Translations under genes and position numbers: made by a program
Notes under the pieces: generated by a model
Told to the model about the DNA's origin: nothing
The model's database searches: none
What the model saw: the letters and a program-made list of their open reading frames with translations, nothing else
Origin: Fen-1254 sp963769605
Lineage (GTDB): Bacteria; Bacteroidota; Ignavibacteria; UBA10030
Reading direction: 5' to 3'
Assembly (NCBI GenBank): GCA_963769605.1
Contig: CAVYML010000001.1
Span: 186,001 to 250,000 of the forward strand
DNA length: 64,000 bases
Part shown: piece after piece, positions 7,322 to 14,610 of the stretch
Numbering within the stretch: position 1 is the first letter of the stretch
How the letters are laid out: each line of letters begins with the position of its first letter

Positions 7322-8180
7322 ATGTAAAAGAACAATTGAAAGATGACAATATCTGCTGAACTCCCGCATTCGCTTCGCTCTGCGGGATCCTCAATTTCGC
7401 CTATAACTTAGTTCGCTGCGCTCTCTAAGTTATGCGAAATTGGGATATGGCCACCATGTAAAAGAACAATTAAAAGTGACAATATCTGCTGAACTCCCGC
7501 ATTCGCTTCGCTCTGCGGGATCCTCAATTTCGCCTATAACTTAGTTCGCTATGCTCTCTAAGTTATGCGAAATTGGGATATGGCCACTATGTAAAAGAAC
7601 AATTGAAAGATGACAATATCTGCTGAACTCCCGCAAAGAACGCGGGATCCTCAATTTCGCCCATAACTTAGTTCGCTGCGCTCTCTAAGTCATGCGAAAT
7701 TGGGATATGGCCACCATGTAAAAGAACAATTAAAAGTGGCAATATCTGCTGAACTCCCGCATTCGCTTCGCTCTGCGGGATCCTCAATTTCGCCTATAAC
7801 TTAGTTCGCTGCGCTCTCTAAGTCATGCGAAATTGGGATATGGCCACCATGTAAAAGAACAATTAAAAGTGGCAATATCTGCTGAACTCCCGCATTCGCT
7901 TCGCTCTGCGGGATCCTCAATTTCGCCTATAACTTAGTTCGCTGCGCTCTCTAAGTTATGTGAAATTGGGATATGGCCACCATGTAAAAGAACAATTGAA
8001 AGGTGGCAATATCTGCTGAACTCCCGCATTCGCTTCGCTCTGCAGGATCCTCAATTTCGCCTATAACTTAGTTCGCTGCGCTCTCTAAGTTCAGTCAAAT
8101 TTCGTCCCGATAAAAAACATCGGGATCTGCAATTTCACGAACAACTTAATTTTGCCGGGCTCATTAAGTTGTGTCAGATT
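7312..8180 (-). repeat. Tandem array of two-hairpin units in the tRNA-His 5' leader
   Basis: Six copies begin at 7312, 7446, 7579, 7706, 7839 and 7972 (spacing 134, 133, 127, 133, 133). Each starts with TATGGCCACC, the complement of the tRNA-His 5' end and its flank, followed by a spacer, hairpin 1 (TCCCGCA/TGCGGGA) and hairpin 2 (CAATTTCGC + ATAACTTAG pairing with CTAAGTTAT + GCGAAATTG). A diverged seventh copy lies at about 8100-8180 with hairpins at 8105-8125 and 8132-8180. Copy 3 has a short, unrelated loop in hairpin 1 but the same stem. Strand is given as that of tRNA-His because a tRNA-His leader transcript would contain the array; this is inference. There are no unique spacers, so it is not CRISPR. 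Confidence 0.92.
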
Positions 8181-8189
8181 GAGACAATA

Positions 8190-8215
8190 AAGCCTGTTAT
8201 TTTCATAACAGGCTT
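8190..8215. terminator. Perfect hairpin at the distal end of the array
   Basis: AAGCCTGTTAT, loop TTTC, ATAACAGGCTT: an 11-bp perfect stem. The flanks lack a strong U-run on either strand (TTTATTG on the reverse strand), so terminator function is doubtful. The rest of the spacer to 8406 is AT-rich and holds no gene that I can see. Confidence 0.4.
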
Positions 8216-8406
8216 ACAGTGCACAAAAATAATATATTGAAAAATGTTCCCAAAGGCAAGGTCTATTTCTTGACGGATTTTTTCCATTCCGCATACTGCA
8301 GTCGAATTTGTTTCTCCTTTTAATACGGTTTTTATTGTAAATATTTTAATATAGCTCTATATTATAATTCTAAATATTATGATGATTTATTCTGAAAAGG
8401 AAACGA

Positions 8407-9261
8407 ATGTTCAAAATTATTGAAAAAGAATTTCTTGCTCCTACTATTGCGCGATTTGTTATTGAGGCGCCGTTCATTGCTCCGAAGCGAAAACCGGGTA
8501 ATTTTGTCATGCTCCGGGTTGGCAAAACCGGAGAACGAATTCCGATTACATTGGTCGACAGCGATACGGCAAAGGGAACAATCACATTGATCGTTCAGGG
8601 GATAGGAAAAACGACTAAAGAACTGCTCACCAAATCTGACGGAGATTTTTTATCCGATGTCGTGGGACCTCTCGGCAACCCAACGCCGATTTTAGAAAAG
8701 AAAACAGTCGCCTGCATCGGCGGCGGTGTCGGCACTGCGGAATTATTCCCGATTACAAAGGCTTTGAATGAAGCCGGCTGCCGCGTGTATTCCATTATCG
8801 GCGGACGTTCAAAAGAATTGGTGATCCTTGAGAACGAAATGAAGAAGTCTTCTCATGAAATCGTAGTGACAACAGACGACGGCTCCTACGGACGTAAAGG
8901 GATCGTTACCGAGCCGTTGAAGGAATGGCTCGATAACAAGACTGGCATCGAAGCAGTTTACGCCATCGGCCCACTGCCGATGATGCGCGCTGTTGCCAAT
9001 CTCACAAAAAATTACGGCGTTAAAACATATGTAAGCTTAAACGCTATAATGGTAGATGGAACCGGCATGTGCGGCGGATGCCGTGTAACGGTAGGCGGAA
9101 AAATGAAGTTTGCGTGCGTCGATGGTCCGGAATTCGACGGTCATGAAGTTGATTTCGATGAAATGATTTTGCGGAACCGTTCTTATGCAGCAGGAGAGAA
9201 AGCTGTTCTGGAACGGTTCGAACATGCGCCTGGGGAATGCAGATTGGAGAAGATGGTATGA
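8407..9261 (+). CDS. nfnA: NfnA / SudB-type ferredoxin:NADP reductase small subunit
   Basis: This 284-residue flavoprotein has a ferredoxin-reductase FAD domain (ERIPITLVDSD), an NAD-binding domain (ACIGGGVGTAELFPI, ~100-115; AIGPLPMMRA) and a C-terminal [2Fe-2S] site DGTGMCGGCRVTVGG...FACVDGPEF. That is the layout of the small subunit of NfnAB (NADH-dependent reduced ferredoxin:NADP+ oxidoreductase), and also of sulfide dehydrogenase SudB. Together with the next gene it would form the electron-bifurcating transhydrogenase that balances NADH, NADPH and ferredoxin pools in anaerobes. AAGGAAA precedes the ATG. The stop overlaps the next start (ATGA), which supports coupled synthesis of the two subunits. 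Confidence 0.88.
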   Translation: MFKIIEKEFLAPTIARFVIEAPFIAPKRKPGNFVMLRVGKTGERIPITLVDSDTAKGTITLIVQGIGKTTKELLTKSDGDFLSDVVGPLGNPTPILEKKTVACIGGGVGTAELFPITKALNEAGCRVYSIIGGRSKELVILENEMKKSSHEIVVTTDDGSYGRKGIVTEPLKEWLDNKTGIEAVYAIGPLPMMRAVANLTKNYGVKTYVSLNAIMVDGTGMCGGCRVTVGGKMKFACVDGPEFDGHEVDFDEMILRNRSYAAGEKAVLERFEHAPGECRLEKMV

Positions 9262-10679
9262 ATACAATGAAAGCCTCGGAACGCATGAGAATTCCGCGTC
9301 AGCATTCCATAGAACAAAATGCGGAGCAGCGCAGTCATAACTTTGAAGAAGTTTCTTTGGGTCTGGATGAAGTACTCGCGATGACGGAAGCATCGAGATG
9401 CCTCGAATGCAAGGATCCGATCTGTATGGAGGGATGCCCCGTGAATGTGGACATTAAATCGTTTGTCCAATTGGTTAATGAAAAGAAATTTGTTGATGCG
9501 GTGAAAAAAATACGCGAATCCAATTTTCTCCCTGCTATTTGCGGCCGGGTTTGCCCGCAGGAAGAGCAGTGCGAAAATGTGTGTACACTCGGGAAGAAAC
9601 ACGATCCGGTTGCTATCGGCAAGCTGGAACGGTTTGTTGCCGATTATGAAATGAAATCCGGACAATTTACAGTTCCGCATATTGAAACGAAACGGGAAGG
9701 AAAAGTGGCTGTTGTCGGATCCGGACCTTCCGGTTTGACCTGCGCCGCAGAGCTTGCAAAATATGGATATGAGGTCACTCTTTTCGAAGCATTGCACGAG
9801 GTAGGCGGAGTGCTGCGATATGGAATTCCGGAATTCCGTCTGCCGCGGACAATCCTCGATGTCGAAGTGGAACGCATCCAGGCACTCGGAGTTAAAATAT
9901 ATACGAACTTTGTCATCGGACGGACAGCTACTGTCGATGAATTGTTCAAGGAGTGGGGTTTCAGCGCGGTTTTCTTAGGCACGGGAGCCGGGACTCCGCA
10001 TTTTATGGGTATACCGGGTGAAAGCCTGAACGGCGTCTACTCTGCAAACGAATTCCTGACCCGCGTGAATTTGATGAAGGCGTATAAATTCCCGGAATAC
10101 GATACGCCGATCCGTCTTGGAAAAAATGTCGCAGTGATCGGCGGCGGCAATACGGCTATGGATGGCGTGCGGACTTCAAAACGCCTCGGCGCGGAAAAAG
10201 CATATCTGGTGTACAGACGTTCAAGAGCCGAAATGCCCGCACGATTAGAAGAAGTGCATCATGCGGAGGAAGAAGGCATAGAATTTCTCATGCTTACAAA
10301 TCCGACAAAAATATTGTCCGATGGGAATAACAACGTTGTCGGCATGGAATGTCAAAAGATGGAACTTGGCGAACCGGATGCATCGGGCAGGAGAAAGCCG
10401 GTTCCAATATCAGGATCAGAATTTGTGCTCGAAGTACAGACTGTGATCGAAGCAGTGGGTCAGGCGCCGAATCCGATTATTCAGGCAACGACGCCGGGAC
10501 TCGAAACCAGCAAGCGTAGTACGGTCGTCGTCGGCGAAAAACAACAGACAAATCGTCCCGGAATATTTGCGGGCGGAGATCTCACGCGCGGCGGTGCAAC
10601 TGTTATACTTGCTATGCGGGACGGTAAAGAAGCAGCCGCAGCGATACACAATTATTTATCTGCAAACGGTAAACTGTGA
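9258..10679 (+). CDS. nfnB: NfnB / glutamate synthase small-subunit-like flavoprotein
   Basis: The 473-residue protein starts at 9258, where ATG overlaps the nfnA stop. It has the N-terminal cysteine clusters CLECKDPICMEGCPVNVDI and CGRVCPQEEQCENVC that bind [4Fe-4S] centres. Two nucleotide-binding folds follow (VAVVGSGPSGLTCAAELA near residue 150; VAVIGGGNTAMDGVRT near residue 290) and a FAD-binding GIFAGGDLTRGGATV near the end. This is the GltD/NfnB/SudA family. Pairing with NfnA rather than with a large glutamate synthase subunit favours NfnB; sulfide dehydrogenase SudA is the alternative. Confidence 0.88.
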   Translation: MNTMKASERMRIPRQHSIEQNAEQRSHNFEEVSLGLDEVLAMTEASRCLECKDPICMEGCPVNVDIKSFVQLVNEKKFVDAVKKIRESNFLPAICGRVCPQEEQCENVCTLGKKHDPVAIGKLERFVADYEMKSGQFTVPHIETKREGKVAVVGSGPSGLTCAAELAKYGYEVTLFEALHEVGGVLRYGIPEFRLPRTILDVEVERIQALGVKIYTNFVIGRTATVDELFKEWGFSAVFLGTGAGTPHFMGIPGESLNGVYSANEFLTRVNLMKAYKFPEYDTPIRLGKNVAVIGGGNTAMDGVRTSKRLGAEKAYLVYRRSRAEMPARLEEVHHAEEEGIEFLMLTNPTKILSDGNNNVVGMECQKMELGEPDASGRRKPVPISGSEFVLEVQTVIEAVGQAPNPIIQATTPGLETSKRSTVVVGEKQQTNRPGIFAGGDLTRGGATVILAMRDGKEAAAAIHNYLSANGKL

Positions 10680-10780
10680 ACTGGGAACTAAGAACTAAGA
10701 ACCAAGAACTGAAACTGTATTAACTAGAACTAAACTCGTTTTCACCATTTACAATTCACTATTTACCATTTACGGTTCTC
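10680..10780. repeat. Intergenic degenerate tandem repeats (two families)
   Basis: About 10680-10735 is built of the heptamer-like AACTAAG/AACCAAG, and 10741-10780 of a second word, CCATTTACA/TTCACTA. Both families recur elsewhere in the window, including inside the mobile element. No promoter is obvious within them. Confidence 0.6.
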
Positions 10781-10782
10781 TT

Positions 10783-11085
10783 ATGATTAAACACATTGTT
10801 GTCTGGAAATTGAAAGACTTTGCAGAGGGAAATTCGAAAGAAGTAAACGCCCGGGAAGTTAAAAAACTACTTGAAGGGCTGAACGGGAAGATTCCTGGTT
10901 TGCATAAAATTGAAGTCGGTTTAAATTTTACGCACGAACCAGGTGCGGCAGATGTCGTTCTGTATTCGGAATTCGATTCAAAGGAAGCATTGGATGCGTA
11001 TCAGATTCATCCGGATCATGTGGCTCTGAAAGGATTTATCAGTGAAGTGCGTTCGGTACGAATTTTAGCCGATTACGAAGTTTGA
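10783..11085 (+). CDS. Stress-responsive alpha/beta-barrel (Dabb) domain protein
   Basis: The 100-residue protein begins MIKHIVVWKLKDFAEG and contains PGLHKIEVGLN, ADVVLYSEFDSKEALDAYQ and HPDHVALKGFI, the standard pattern of the dimeric Dabb domain. The domain forms a ferredoxin-like dimer; members bind or transform small organic molecules, but the bacterial ones are mostly uncharacterised. It fills the whole protein. A hairpin terminator follows at 11110-11134, so it is probably transcribed alone. Confidence 0.88.
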   Translation: MIKHIVVWKLKDFAEGNSKEVNAREVKKLLEGLNGKIPGLHKIEVGLNFTHEPGAADVVLYSEFDSKEALDAYQIHPDHVALKGFISEVRSVRILADYEV

Positions 11086-11109
11086 TGTTCTATGGTGCTA
11101 AAAACTATG

Positions 11110-11134
11110 GAAAAACTGTAAAATGCAGTTTTTC
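11110..11134 (+). terminator. Rho-independent-like terminator after the Dabb gene
   Basis: GAAAAACTG, loop TAAAATG, CAGTTTTTC: a 9-bp stem ending in a U-rich arm. The remaining spacer to 11408 holds no gene. Confidence 0.5.
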
Positions 11135-11339
11135 ATTATCGTCACTCATCAAATATTTATTTGAATAACGTCTGTTTCTCCCCCTTATGCCGATACTTTA
11201 CCTCCAATTGCCGAAAACTTTGAACATTTCTTTGCCTTTCCTCGTAAATTAATCAAGAAACTCACAATAATTATCAGGGGAAAACGTCTTAATTCTAAAG
11301 AGTATTCCTGATAATTCAATTAAAACAAAATAATTTGAT

Positions 11340-11408
11340 ATTCTGTGCAACATTAATTATACTGTAACGTATATAATAACTGATAGTCATTAATTAAACG
11401 GTGTTGCA
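11340..11408 (+). promoter_or_regulatory. AT-rich control region before the TetR gene
   Basis: CATTAATTA occurs twice (11351 and 11388), and an imperfect inverted repeat ATTATAC...GTATATAAT lies between the two (11356-11379). Position directly before a TetR gene suggests an autoregulatory operator, but this is inference only. Confidence 0.3.
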
Positions 11409-12083
11409 ATGGGAATTCATGAAAGAAAAGAAAGAGAAAAAGAACAGCGGAAAGAGGAAATTTTAGACGCTGCACAGCGTATCTTTTTTGAAAAGGGACT
11501 GCTTGCAGCCACGATGGATGAGATAGCGGAAGCGGCTGAATTGAGCAAGGGAACACTTTATCTGTATTACAGCAGCAAAGAGGATATCTACCTTGCCGTA
11601 ATGATGCGGGGTATGAAGACTCTCCACGAGATGTACGATCATATTGTGAACTCAGATGCTTCTACTGTGGAGAAGATCGTACGTTGCAGCAGTTCGTATG
11701 TGGATTTTTTTCATTCAAACAGAAATTTTTTCAGGATGTTTCCGTTCCTGCAAAATCCGCAATTCCATAAACAGGTCTCAGAGGAAATGATGCACTCGTG
11801 CGGTCTCAAGAATCAGGAAATGTGGGATATGATCATCGCACTGTTGAAAAAGGGGATGGAAGAAGGAACATTGCGGCCGGATCTAAATCCGGTTGAAGTA
11901 GGCATCATATTCTGGTCGAGTTCTACGGCTTTATTGATACGGGAGGACAGCGAAGGACCAGCTTGGAAGGCGAATCTCAATATAGATTTCGATCACACAC
12001 TGGAAGTTTGCAATATGCTGCTGATGGAATCAATATTGACCGATCAAGGCCGCAAAGAGTATCATGCACTGAAAAAGACATAA
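11409..12083 (+). CDS. TetR/AcrR family transcriptional regulator of the efflux operon
   Basis: The N-terminal DNA-binding domain is clear: EEILDAAQRIFFEKGLLAATMDEIAEAAELSKGTLYLYYSSKEDIYLAVM, with the helix-turn-helix at about residues 35-55. The C-terminal helical part (residues 70-224) is the variable ligand-binding and dimerisation region and gives no ligand hint. It is the first gene of a TetR-TolC-adaptor-RND set on the same strand, so it most likely represses this efflux operon and itself. No Shine-Dalgarno site precedes the ATG. The motif-bearing spacer upstream may hold its operator. Confidence 0.9.
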   Translation: MGIHERKEREKEQRKEEILDAAQRIFFEKGLLAATMDEIAEAAELSKGTLYLYYSSKEDIYLAVMMRGMKTLHEMYDHIVNSDASTVEKIVRCSSSYVDFFHSNRNFFRMFPFLQNPQFHKQVSEEMMHSCGLKNQEMWDMIIALLKKGMEEGTLRPDLNPVEVGIIFWSSSTALLIREDSEGPAWKANLNIDFDHTLEVCNMLLMESILTDQGRKEYHALKKT

Positions 12084-12127
12084 GGGATAGACGAATTATG
12101 AGAGCAATCCGTATCCATGAGGTGAGA

Positions 12128-13498
12128 ATGAGTAAACGATTCAATCAAATAATTGCGATGATATTTTTGCTTGTAATCGCAGCGCCTGCACAGCAAAAAA
12201 TGTCGTTAACGATCGAGCAGGCTGTACAAACCGGAATGGAAAACAGCAAAGCGCTCCGAACATCGCAGTTCAAATTGTTATCCGCCGATGCAAAGGCAAG
12301 CGAGACCAATACGCTCGGACTGCCGTCGCTGAAATTGAACGGAACATATACAAGAATTAGCCCTGTGCCGGCTTTGGTGTTTCCATTCCCGGTTGGTGCA
12401 ATGCTTAATTCTACGACGCTTAATTCCACGAGTTCAATTTCATTCGTGACCCAGAATTATCCGTTAACGTCCAACATTGTTAATACGTACGGCCTCAGAG
12501 CGACCTTGCAGCAGCCGCTGTTTACCGGCGGAAAAATATCAGGCGCTATCGATGCCGCAAGTTTTTCAGCCGAGGCGACAAAAGAAGACCTCAAGAAGGA
12601 TCAGGCGGATGTACTCTATAATATCAAGGCGACGTATTGGAATTTATACCGCGCGCTTGAATTCAAAAAGTTTGTGGATGAAAATGTCGATCAAATAAAA
12701 TCTCATGCCGTTGATGCAGAAAATTTATTTAAGCAAGGACTGCTGACGACAAACGATGTTATGAAAGTCCGCGTTCAGCTTTCCGATGCTTTGGTCCGCC
12801 AGATCGATGCAAAGAATGACGTTCAGCTGGCGATGTATGTTTTAAACAATACCATCGGGCTGCCGCTGCAAACGGAAATAGAACTTGCATCGACAATTCA
12901 TATTGTTGACAGGGAATGGTCATCGGCAGACGATCTCGTGAAGTCGGCATTTGAAAAACGCCCGGAAGTGCTGGGAATGAATGCACGTGTAAAAGCCGGT
13001 GAAGCCGGGTTAACTTCAGCGCGAGGCGGATGGTGGCCTCAAATATACTTAGTTGGAAATTATGACTACAATCGTCCGAATCAGCGTTATTTCCCGGCGA
13101 CTGATGAGTTTCAAGATTCATGGGATGTATCGATTTCACTTTCTTTCGATCTCTGGAATTGGAATCAAACAGGTCATCAAACAACACAAGCGCAGGCCCA
13201 ATTGGCACAGGCACAGGAAGGTCTTTCCATGACAAAGGACGGTATTACGCTGGAAGTAACTCAAAGCTATCTCGGTATTCAAAAAGCAAAAGAGCGTAAA
13301 AATGTCTCCGAGCAGGGCGTTGCTCAAGCAGAGGAAAATTACCGCACGATGGACGGAAAATATAAACAGGGACTTGCGGCGAACTCGGAATTGCTCGATG
13401 CGGAAGTAGCGCTGCTTCAGGCCAAATTAAATTTAACGCAGTCATTAGTCGATTATGAACTCGCCATTGCGCAGCTTTCCAGAGCTATCGGCGAATAA
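12128..13498 (+). CDS. TolC-family outer membrane efflux protein
   Basis: The start at 12128 is preferred because GAGGTGAG lies just upstream and it gives a clean signal peptide, MSKRFNQIIAMIFLLVIAAPA; an ATG at 12098 is possible. The 456-residue protein begins its mature part with LTIEQAVQTGMENSKAL, the TolC repeat start. It carries two OEP repeats, each with long alpha-helical stretches (AEATKEDLKKDQADVLYNIK; QAQAQLAQAQEGL) and beta segments (GLRATLQQPLFTGGKI; DVSISLSFDLWNW). It forms the outer membrane channel of the tripartite pump whose adaptor and permease follow. Confidence 0.9.
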   Translation: MSKRFNQIIAMIFLLVIAAPAQQKMSLTIEQAVQTGMENSKALRTSQFKLLSADAKASETNTLGLPSLKLNGTYTRISPVPALVFPFPVGAMLNSTTLNSTSSISFVTQNYPLTSNIVNTYGLRATLQQPLFTGGKISGAIDAASFSAEATKEDLKKDQADVLYNIKATYWNLYRALEFKKFVDENVDQIKSHAVDAENLFKQGLLTTNDVMKVRVQLSDALVRQIDAKNDVQLAMYVLNNTIGLPLQTEIELASTIHIVDREWSSADDLVKSAFEKRPEVLGMNARVKAGEAGLTSARGGWWPQIYLVGNYDYNRPNQRYFPATDEFQDSWDVSISLSFDLWNWNQTGHQTTQAQAQLAQAQEGLSMTKDGITLEVTQSYLGIQKAKERKNVSEQGVAQAEENYRTMDGKYKQGLAANSELLDAEVALLQAKLNLTQSLVDYELAIAQLSRAIGE

Positions 13499-13523
13499 GA
13501 ATTTTCGAAAAGGATAAAATTAC

Positions 13524-14582
13524 ATGAAAACCAAAACGAGAATCATCATTATCAGCGGTATTGTTGCTGTCGTTCTTCTTGCACTCATTGTGCGAAGTAA
13601 AATTGAATTGAATGCATCGTCTCAGGGAGGCGCAATTTCTACAGCCCCGGCCGTTTCTATTTATAAAGCAACCCGTCAATCGCTGGACAATCAGTTTTCT
13701 CTTGTGGGAACGCTCAATGGATTTAACGACGTGGTGGTGCTTTCGGAGACGCAAGGCCGCGTTGTCAAAGTAGATGCGGAAGTGGGGCAATATAAGGAAG
13801 CCGGTTCCGTGCTAGTCGAAGTGGACAGCGTAACAAGAGAAGCAGCTTCCAAAGCGGCAGAGGTCAATTATGAAAAATCCAAAAAAGACCTGGAGCGTTA
13901 TGAAGCGTTGTATAAAGAGCATTCCGTTTCCGATACGCAAATCGAGCAGGCGCGGTGGGCATTCCAAACTGCAGAATCGCAATATATAACAGCACACCGG
14001 GCATTAACGGATACGAAAATCACAACGCCTATTTCAGGAATTGTAACTGCGCGGTATGTCAATGTCGGAACGATGACTGTCGGTGCGCCGCAGGCGACAC
14101 AAATTGCGAATATTGTGGATATATCGCGCTTAAAGGCAAAAGTACAGGTTGCGGAAAAAGATGTTTTCCGTCTGCATGTAGGCGACGAGGTAGATGTGAC
14201 GACCGATGTTTTCCCAAATGCAGTTTATACCGGAAAAATTTTTACGATTTCAGCAAAAGGCGACGACGGCCATACATACGCCGTCGAAGTACTCCTGCAA
14301 AATCCCAGACAGGAACTCAAAGCAGGGATGTTTGTACACCTGACGTTTAAGTTAAATGCACAAAAGTCTGCGCTTATTATTCCGCGCGAAGCAATCGTTG
14401 GCAGTCTGCAAAATGCACAGGTCTATGTGGTGAGCAATAATATTGCACGGCTGCGTCCCATTCTTGCCGGAAATGAAACGGGCACGAATGTGGAAGTTTT
14501 GCAGGGACTTCAAGAGGGCGAATTTATTGTTGTAGACGGTCAAAACAATTTGAACGACAGCATCAAAGTCGTTGTGCGCTAA
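13524..14582 (+). CDS. RND efflux periplasmic adaptor (MFP/HlyD family)
   Basis: The 352-residue protein begins with an N-terminal membrane helix (IIIISGIVAVVLLALIV, residues 6-22). It then shows the adaptor order: a lipoyl half (GRVVKVDAEVGQYKEAGSVLVEVD), a short alpha hairpin (about 108-155), the second lipoyl half (ITTPISGIVTARYVNVGTMT) and beta-barrel and membrane-proximal domains. It bridges the permease and the TolC-like channel. It follows the TolC gene by 25 bp and precedes the permease by 28 bp, consistent with one operon. Confidence 0.92.
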   Translation: MKTKTRIIIISGIVAVVLLALIVRSKIELNASSQGGAISTAPAVSIYKATRQSLDNQFSLVGTLNGFNDVVVLSETQGRVVKVDAEVGQYKEAGSVLVEVDSVTREAASKAAEVNYEKSKKDLERYEALYKEHSVSDTQIEQARWAFQTAESQYITAHRALTDTKITTPISGIVTARYVNVGTMTVGAPQATQIANIVDISRLKAKVQVAEKDVFRLHVGDEVDVTTDVFPNAVYTGKIFTISAKGDDGHTYAVEVLLQNPRQELKAGMFVHLTFKLNAQKSALIIPREAIVGSLQNAQVYVVSNNIARLRPILAGNETGTNVEVLQGLQEGEFIVVDGQNNLNDSIKVVVR

Positions 14583-14610
14583 AGCATTTAAGGAATAAAG
14601 GAATACTCTC

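Noticed and set aside
7312..8100. CRISPR array
   Set aside because: The repeats are 133 bp, directly adjacent and without unique spacers; no cas genes are present.
8190..8215. Strong rho-independent terminator
   Set aside because: Perfect stem but no adequate U-run and no gene ending into it; kept only as a low-confidence hairpin.
9037..9797. Reverse-strand frames opposite nfnA/nfnB
   Set aside because: Composition shadows of well-supported forward genes; no motifs.
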